DNA of 6,415 nucleotides from an uncultured Eubacteriales bacterium (GTDB taxonomy: Bacteria > Bacillota > Clostridia > Oscillospirales > Acutalibacteraceae). This document shows positions 1 through 4,471 of this stretch, piece by piece. Position 1 is the first letter of the stretch, and each line of letters starts with the position of its first letter. Position numbers and translations under genes: made by a program. The stretch is from NCBI GenBank assembly GCA_900321195.1, contig ONVG01000215.1, positions 1 to 6,415 of the forward strand, in the 5' to 3' direction. Below the pieces are notes generated by a model, which saw nothing but the letters and a program-made list of their open reading frames with translations, ran no database searches and was not told the DNA's origin.

Positions 1-426
1 GAAAAGGAGATAGAGGAGCTGAACAAGCTCATAGGCAGCAACATCAAGGAGAAGCCTGCGGAAAAGGCAGAGGAGAAAAAGCCCGCCGAAAAGCCCGAGG
101 GTCTTGCGATGATAGGCATAGAGGACTTTGCCAAGGTAGAGCTCCGCGCAGCAAAGATACTTGCATGTGAGCCTGTCAAGAAGGCAAAGAAACTCCTGAA
201 ACTTACTCTTGATGACGGTTACGAAGAAAGGACTGTAGCCAGCGGCATTGCAAAGTATTACAAGCCCGAAGAACTCATCGGAAAGACAGTAGTACTTGTA
301 GCTAATCTGAAACCAGCCGTACTTTGCGGAGTTGAAAGCAACGGAATGATACTTGCTGCCGTAAGCGGTGAGGATGTAAAGGTCATTTTCCTTGACGGTG
401 TAGAGCCCGGCTCGAAAATAAGCTGA
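1..426 (+). CDS. metG: Methionyl-tRNA synthetase, C-terminal part (5' end outside window)
   Basis: MetRS charges tRNA-Met with methionine in the cytoplasm. Only the last 141 codons are present: frame 1 is open from the left edge and ends at TGA 424-426. The first residues (EKEIEELNKLIG) look like the end of the MetRS helical domain. A charged Lys/Glu/Pro linker with repeated KPAEK-like units follows at about residues 18-35. From about residue 38 comes a Trbp111 (OB-fold, tRNA-binding) domain: FAKVELRAAKI, then VASGIAKYYKPEELIGK, NLKPAVLCGVESNGMILAA, ending in a short beta-rich tail. This C-terminal appendage dimerises MetRS and helps bind tRNA in many bacteria. A stand-alone Trbp111 protein is possible, but the open upstream frame with MetRS-like sequence argues against it. 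The internal ATG at 109 is not the true start. The gene converges on the exporter operon and shares the hairpin at 500-534. Confidence 0.93.
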   Translation, partial: EKEIEELNKLIGSNIKEKPAEKAEEKKPAEKPEGLAMIGIEDFAKVELRAAKILACEPVKKAKKLLKLTLDDGYEERTVASGIAKYYKPEELIGKTVVLVANLKPAVLCGVESNGMILAAVSGEDVKVIFLDGVEPGSKIS

Positions 427-499
427 TATAAACCGGTACAAGACTGTTAAAATCAAGACTTTGGTTATCAGACTAAAATAAAATCATGAATAGTGCAAG

Positions 500-534
500 C
501 GAAAAGCTCCCTCGAAATCCGAGGGAGCTTTTCG
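500..534. terminator. Bidirectional rho-independent terminator between metG and the exporter operon
   Basis: A perfect 15-bp inverted repeat (arms 500-514 and 520-534) encloses a 5-nt loop AAATC. The arms carry GAAAAGCTCCCTCG and its complement, so on either strand the 3' arm ends in CTTTTC, an A-tract/T-tract arrangement typical of two-way terminators. It lies 74 nt after the metG stop and 4 nt after the stop of the minus-strand ABC gene (538-540). The T-run lies inside the stem rather than after it, so efficiency cannot be judged by eye. Confidence 0.85.
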
Positions 535-537
535 TGT

Positions 538-2353
538 TTATGACATTTCAAATGCGCCTGTGTAAAGCGCATAATACTTTCCTTTTTGTGCTATGAGTGA
601 TTTGTGGTCGCCCTGTTCGATTATGCGTCCCTGTTCAAGCACCATTATCTCGTCCGAATTCTGTACAGTAGAAAGTCTGTGCGCTATGACGAATACCGTC
701 CTGCCGTACATAAGTCCGTCCATGCCCTTTTGTACGAGCGCTTCTGTTCGGGTATCTATGCTTGATGTAGCTTCATCAAGTATCATTACCGGCGGGTCGG
801 CAACTGCCGCTCTTGCTATGGATATGAGCTGACACTGCCCCTGTGAGAGCTGTCCGCCGTCACCCGTTATGAATGTATCATAGCCGTCAGGAAGTCTTGA
901 TATGAAGCCGTCTGCATTTGCAAGCTTTGCGGCAGCTATGCATTCTTCATCGGTCGCGTCAAGCTTTCCGTAGCGTATGTTCTCCATGACAGTTCCCGTA
1001 AACAAGTGTACGTCCTGCAAAACTATGCCGAGTGAGCGGCGAAGCTCAGACTTCTTTATCTTGTTTATGTTTATTCCGTCATATCTTATCTTTCCGTCGT
1101 CTATATCATAGAAGCGGTTTATAAGATTTGTTATAGTCGTTTTGCCTGCACCTGTCGAGCCGACAAATGCAAACTTTTCACCCGGCTGTGCGTGGAGAGT
1201 TACATTATGGAGTACAAGCTTTTCAGGAACATATCCGAAATCGACATTATCAAGTACAACATCGCCGCAAAGCTTTGTGTATGTTACTGTGCCGTCACCG
1301 TGAGGATGTCTCCATGCCCACATCTCTGTACACTCGTCTGTTTCGGTTATATTTCCGTCCTTGTCATACTTAGCGTTTACAAGCGTTACATAACCGTTGT
1401 CCTTTTCGCCTTCCTCGTCCATAAGCTCAAATATGCGTCCTGCGCCTGCAAGCGCCATTATTACGGCGTTCAGCTGGTTTGATACCTCGCTCATAGGACG
1501 TGTGAAATTCTTTGAAAGCTGTAAGAATGAGGCTATTACGCCAAGCGATACGGTGCTTACGCCGAATATCGCAAGCATACCGCCAACAATGGCTATAAGT
1601 ACATACTGTATATTTCCGAGGTTATTCATTATCGGCATAAGGATATTTGCATAAGTATTTGCATCGTTTATCATTTCCTCGATATAGCCGTTCATGTCGC
1701 CTATCTCTTTCTGCTGGTTTATGAAATGTACGGCACTGCGTCCTGCTATCTTCTTCGTAACGAACATCATAAGACCTGTGAACAGCAGAACAAAAAGTGT
1801 AAGCCATATATTGAGCGCGACCATTGCAAAGAATACGGCTATTATAGTCATCGTTGATGAGAACATCTGCGGTACGCTCATCGAAAGCATTTGTCTTAAT
1901 GTATCGGTGTCGTTTGTATAGCGGCTCATAAGGTCGCCGTGAGTATGGGTATCAAAATATTTTATCGGGAGAGTCTGCATGTTTGCAAACATTTCATCTC
2001 TTATTTTTTTCTGTATGCCCTGAGATATAGTTACCATCAGCCTGTTGTATATAAGAGTTGCTATAGCTAAGCAGACCGCTGAAATCCTTTTTGTCGGCAA
2101 CAAGAAGGGGCGTGATATAGTTGTCGATAAGTATCTGTATGAAAAGAGAGCTTGCAACGCCTGCCGCCGCACTGAATATTATGCATAAAAGCACGACAAT
2201 AAATCTGCCCTTGTATGCGCCGAAGTATTTAAGGAGGCGCTTTATAGTTTTAACGGGATCACCCATTGCCATAGGCGGCATTTTCTTTGGGTCGATATCC
2301 TTCGGCATTTTTTTCGTATCAAAGCCCTTTGGCATTTTTCCTGCTCTATTCAT
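538..2353 (-). pseudogene. ABC exporter subunit with canonical ATP site; frameshifted and internally deleted
   Basis: This is the second half-transporter (TMD-NBD) of a heterodimeric exporter of the TM287/288 type. Translation would start at ATG 2353-2351, which overlaps the previous gene's stop; an SD-like AAGGGAAG lies at 2369-2362. The N-terminus is Lys/Met/Pro rich (KKMPKDIDPKKMP), followed by TM1 at about residues 50-75. After Leu95 (DFSGLL, ending at 2069) the frame breaks. The first frame stops at 1994, giving a 119-aa fragment, and homology resumes one base over at AIATLIYNRLM from 2067. A second, in-frame gap lies at about 1663-1668. The nucleotide-binding domain is complete: Walker A GSTGAGKTT, Q-loop GIVLQD, signature LSQGQ, Walker B VMILDEATSSID with catalytic Glu, and switch His in IAHRL. 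It also has the family insert WAWRHPHGDGTVTYTKL before the NBD. The signature is followed by Cys (LSQGQC) where Arg is usual. Substrate unknown; drug or lipid export is the family role. Sequencing error is possible but does not readily explain two long gaps. Confidence 0.85.
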
Positions 2354-4079
2354 TATCTGCACTTCCCTTCTGCTGAGAGTAGTAGACCTCCTGATATATC
2401 TTGTTTTCCTTGAGAAGCTTTTCATGGCTGCCGACAGCATCTATCTCACCGTTGTTAAGGACGATTATCTTATCGGCGTCCTGAACAGAGGATATTCTCT
2501 GAGCTATGATTATCTTTGTGGTATCGGGTATCATTTCAGAAAACGCCTTGCGTATGAGTGAATCGGTCTTTGTATCAACTGCGCTTGTCGAGTCATCAAG
2601 TATGAGTATTTTCGGCTTTTTAAGCAGCGCTCTTGCTATACAAAGTCTCTGACGCTGACCGCCCGATACGTTTGTGCCGCCCTGTTCTATGTAGGTATCA
2701 TATTTATCCGGCATTTTTTCGATAAACTCATCAGCGCATGCAAGCCTGCATACACGCACGATATCCTCATCCGATGCATCAGGGTCGCCCCATCTGAGAT
2801 TTTCCTTTATAGTTCCCGAAAACAGCACATTCTTTTGGAGTACCATTGCAACACTGTCTCTGAGAGCCTTTATCTCATATTCTCTTACATCAACGCCGCC
2901 TACGAGAACACGTCCCTCGGTAACGTCATAAAGTCTTGGTATCAGCTGTACGAGAGTTGATTTTGATGAACCTGTGCCACCGATTATACCGACTGTTTCG
3001 CCTGAATTTATTTTCAGATCGGCGTCTTTAAGACAAAGCTTGTCCTTATCGCCCGCATAACTGAAATTAACATGGTCGAAAACTATACTTCCGTCCTTTA
3101 TTTCCGTTACAGGTGATTCAGGGTCGGTTATCGTGCTTTCCTCATTGAGTATCTCGGCAATTCTTTCGCCTGACGCTCTTGAAAGTGTTATCAACACGAA
3201 AACTATAGACAGGAACATAAGGCTCATAAGTATCTGCATTATATATGTCATCATGCTTGTAAGCTCGCCTGTCGTCATATCACCTGCGACTATAAGTCTT
3301 GCGGAGAACCATGATATGAGAAGTATGCATGAATAAATGCATATCTGCATAACGGGCATATTGAAAGCGATTATCTTTTCTGCCTTCGAGAAATCACTGT
3401 ATATCTCGCCCGACATTTTATTGAACTTTTCCTTTTCGTGTTCCTCACGCACAAAGGATTTTACTACTCTTATTCCGTGAAGATTTTCCTGTACTACATT
3501 ATTGAGCTTGTCATACTTCTTGAATACCCTTGTAAATACAGGATGTGCAAAGCGGATTATCAGGAAAAGCGCAAACGCGATAACAGGTATAAAGATAACG
3601 AATATCCATGAAAGCCTTGCATTCACATTGAATGACATTACCATAGCGAATATCATCATACACGGCGCGCGGAAAGCCATTCGCAGTATCATCTGATATG
3701 AATTCTGTATGTTTGTAACGTCCGTTGTCATTCTTGTTACAAGGCTTGCCGATGAGAACTTATCGATATTCGCAAATGAAAAGCACTGTATTTTGTAATA
3801 CATATCGTGCCTCAGATTTTTTGCGAAGCCTGCCGACGCTATAGCGCCGTATTTTGCCGCAAATGCGGCGAATGTCAGAGATGCGAGCGCTGTTACCGCA
3901 AGTACAAGCCCCAATTTGATTATGTAGTTCATATCACCCTTATCTATTCCGTTGTCGATAAGTGATGCCATGAAATAGGGGATAAGCACTTCAAGAATTA
4001 CCTCAAATATCATAAATATAGGCGTAATTATTGAAGCGACCTTGTATTCCCTGATACATTTTGCAAGTGTTTTGACCAT
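2346..4079 (-). CDS. ABC exporter half-transporter with degenerate ATP site
   Basis: This 577-aa protein has the full type IV ABC exporter layout. Six membrane segments lie at roughly residues 13-40, 52-75, 133-153, 156-176, 237-260 and 275-300, then the NBD from about 330. Motifs: Walker A GGTGSSKST (367-375, Ser for the third Gly), Q-loop Gln415, signature VSGGQ (471-475), Walker B ILILDDS with Asp496 in the catalytic Glu position, and Gln527 in the switch His position (IIIAQRIS). The Asp and Gln replacements mark the degenerate site of heterodimeric exporters such as TM287 of TM287/288; the partner supplies the active site. Start ATG 4079 has a good ribosome site (GAGGGGTGG, 4093-4085, 5 nt away), and a consensus promoter precedes it. 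The stop TAG 2348-2346 overlaps the partner's start, which suggests translational coupling. The protein looks intact, but its partner is broken, so it may have no working complex unless another subunit is encoded elsewhere. Substrate unknown. Confidence 0.93.
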   Translation of the reverse strand: MVKTLAKCIREYKVASIITPIFMIFEVILEVLIPYFMASLIDNGIDKGDMNYIIKLGLVLAVTALASLTFAAFAAKYGAIASAGFAKNLRHDMYYKIQCFSFANIDKFSSASLVTRMTTDVTNIQNSYQMILRMAFRAPCMMIFAMVMSFNVNARLSWIFVIFIPVIAFALFLIIRFAHPVFTRVFKKYDKLNNVVQENLHGIRVVKSFVREEHEKEKFNKMSGEIYSDFSKAEKIIAFNMPVMQICIYSCILLISWFSARLIVAGDMTTGELTSMMTYIMQILMSLMFLSIVFVLITLSRASGERIAEILNEESTITDPESPVTEIKDGSIVFDHVNFSYAGDKDKLCLKDADLKINSGETVGIIGGTGSSKSTLVQLIPRLYDVTEGRVLVGGVDVREYEIKALRDSVAMVLQKNVLFSGTIKENLRWGDPDASDEDIVRVCRLACADEFIEKMPDKYDTYIEQGGTNVSGGQRQRLCIARALLKKPKILILDDSTSAVDTKTDSLIRKAFSEMIPDTTKIIIAQRISSVQDADKIIVLNNGEIDAVGSHEKLLKENKIYQEVYYSQQKGSADNE

Positions 4080-4119
4080 TCAGACCACCCCTCAGTTTAG
4101 TGTTTTTAGCTTATAAACA

Positions 4120-4148
4120 ATTATAGTACATATAATTTTATATGTCAA
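4120..4148 (-). promoter_or_regulatory. Consensus sigma-70/sigma-A promoter of the ABC exporter operon
   Basis: On the minus strand TTGACA (4148-4143), a 17-nt spacer and TATAAT (4125-4120) match the housekeeping promoter exactly in both boxes and spacing. Transcription would start near 4113, leaving a leader of about 33 nt to ATG 4079. A 6-bp inverted repeat, ATTATA-gtaca-TATAAT (4120-4136), covers the -10 box and could be an operator, but the region is so AT-rich that it may be chance. Confidence 0.85.
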
Positions 4149-4232
4149 TTTATAAAAACATGTTCACACAAAAATCAATTTTATCATGCAGTTTGCTCAG
4201 GAAAAGCCTTTTCTGAATTTGCTGACTTTGAC

Positions 4233-4267
4233 AAAAAAATATCGCGCCCGACAATAGTCGAACGCGA
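4233..4267 (-). terminator. Rho-independent terminator of the tRNA-like transcription unit
   Basis: On the minus strand an 11-bp stem (4267-4257 with 4252-4242, including two G-T wobbles) with loop TATT is followed by TA and a run of seven T (4239-4233). This is a textbook intrinsic terminator. It lies downstream of the tRNA-like sequence and upstream of the exporter promoter, so the two units should be transcribed separately. Confidence 0.85.
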
Positions 4268-4291
4268 ATCGTCTGCGGCTTCTCACCGCTA

Positions 4292-4341
4292 CGGAGAGTG
4301 ATTTCCAATCGTGCTCCTTCGGCCAGCTCGGACAACTCTCC
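4292..4341 (-). pseudogene. Truncated tRNA-Ser(GGA)-like sequence lacking variable and T arms
   Basis: The minus strand reads as the 5' half of a bacterial tRNA-Ser. It has acceptor GGAGAGT (4341-4335), T8-G9, D arm TCC...GGA (4332-4315), and anticodon-stem 5' strand CACGA with loop TTGGAAA, anticodon GGA at 4306-4304 (reads UCC/UCU). After TC (positions 39-40) it goes straight to ACTCTCC (4299-4293), a perfect 7-bp complement of the acceptor, plus G73 (4292). The rest of the anticodon stem, the long variable arm and the whole T arm are absent, about 40 nt compared with a normal tRNA-Ser of about 90 nt. No CCA follows (TAG instead). The closeness to Bacillus tRNA-Ser(GGA) is recalled, not computed. 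It should not be charged or used normally, since SerRS recognises the variable arm. Confidence 0.75.
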
Positions 4342-4373
4342 AAATAAATGTCCCGTATCCGGAACGCTTGATT

Positions 4374-4402
4374 ATTATAACATATCCAAAAGCGAAATGC
4401 AA
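4374..4402 (-). promoter_or_regulatory. Promoter of the tRNA-like transcription unit
   Basis: On the minus strand TTGCAT (4402-4397), a 17-nt spacer and TATAAT (4379-4374) form a near-consensus housekeeping promoter. Its predicted start, about 4367, lies some 26 nt upstream of the first base of the tRNA-like sequence, a usual distance for a tRNA gene leader. The promoter sits downstream of the hairpin that follows the transglutaminase gene. Confidence 0.78.
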
Positions 4403-4422
4403 GTATAAATTCAAATATTTTT

Positions 4423-4465
4423 ATTATCTGTACGGTGAGTCTTTCCGGCTCACCGTACAGATAAT
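4423..4465 (-). terminator. Strong hairpin after the transglutaminase gene, probable 3' end signal
   Basis: A perfect 17-bp inverted repeat (4423-4439 with 4449-4465) encloses a 9-nt loop. It begins 6 nt after the stop codon (4472-4474). On the minus strand, where the gene is read, it is followed by AAAAATATTT rather than a T-run. It is therefore not a standard intrinsic terminator; it may stabilise the mRNA 3' end or act with Rho. The opposite strand has a weak TATTATTTAT tail, but no plus-strand gene ends here. Confidence 0.55.
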
Positions 4466-4471
4466 TATTAT

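Larger units (their letters stand above)
4233..4368 (-). ncRNA. Independently transcribed small RNA of about 135 nt containing a tRNA-Ser-like domain
   Basis: The segment runs from the expected start (about 4367-4368, 6-7 nt after the -10 box) to the T-run ending at 4233, with promoter and terminator on the same strand. Its parts in order are a leader of about 26 nt, a tRNA-Ser(GGA)-like 50-mer (4341-4292), a hairpin with GCGG (4289-4286) pairing CCGC (4278-4275) strengthened by CGT (4293-4291) with ACG (4272-4270), and the terminator hairpin. No convincing coding frame or ribosome site is seen. The 3' acceptor strand can pair with the 5' acceptor strand or, as CTCTCCG (4298-4292), with CGGTGAG (4288-4282; one mismatch), so two folds exclude each other. 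It may be a decayed tRNA gene that kept its signals or a stable tRNA-derived RNA. Transcription is inferred from signals only. Confidence 0.6.

Noticed and set aside
2062..2075. Programmed +1 frameshift at CTT-A (Leu tRNA slipping from CTT to TTA), which would join the two frames exactly
   Set aside because: The next codon is AGC, neither a stop nor an obvious pause. No stimulator is evident, and the joined protein would still lack about 13 residues of TM2 plus 30 after TM4. Decay or deletion explains more.
2121..2561. Plus-strand open frame of 146 codons opposite the exporter gene junction
   Set aside because: It lies antisense to two recognisable ABC genes and encodes no recognisable domain. 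The other plus-strand frames over 593-5494 are likewise shadows.
4150..4335. Minus-strand open frame of 61 codons in the intergenic region
   Set aside because: It runs through the tRNA-like sequence and the terminator hairpin, has no good ribosome site and resembles no protein.
4242..4341. A complete tRNA-Ser using GCGTTCGACT (4264-4255) as T arm
   Set aside because: TTCGA is present, but the bases after a 7-nt loop do not pair with the 5' arm, and no second acceptor strand complementary to GGAGAGT lies downstream. The segment forms the terminator stem instead.
4080..4379. T-box or other tRNA-sensing leader controlling the exporter operon
   Set aside because: The terminator at 4267-4233 is followed by a separate perfect promoter for the exporter. 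No T-box motif or specifier-loop arrangement was seen; the tRNA-like part resembles the tRNA itself.
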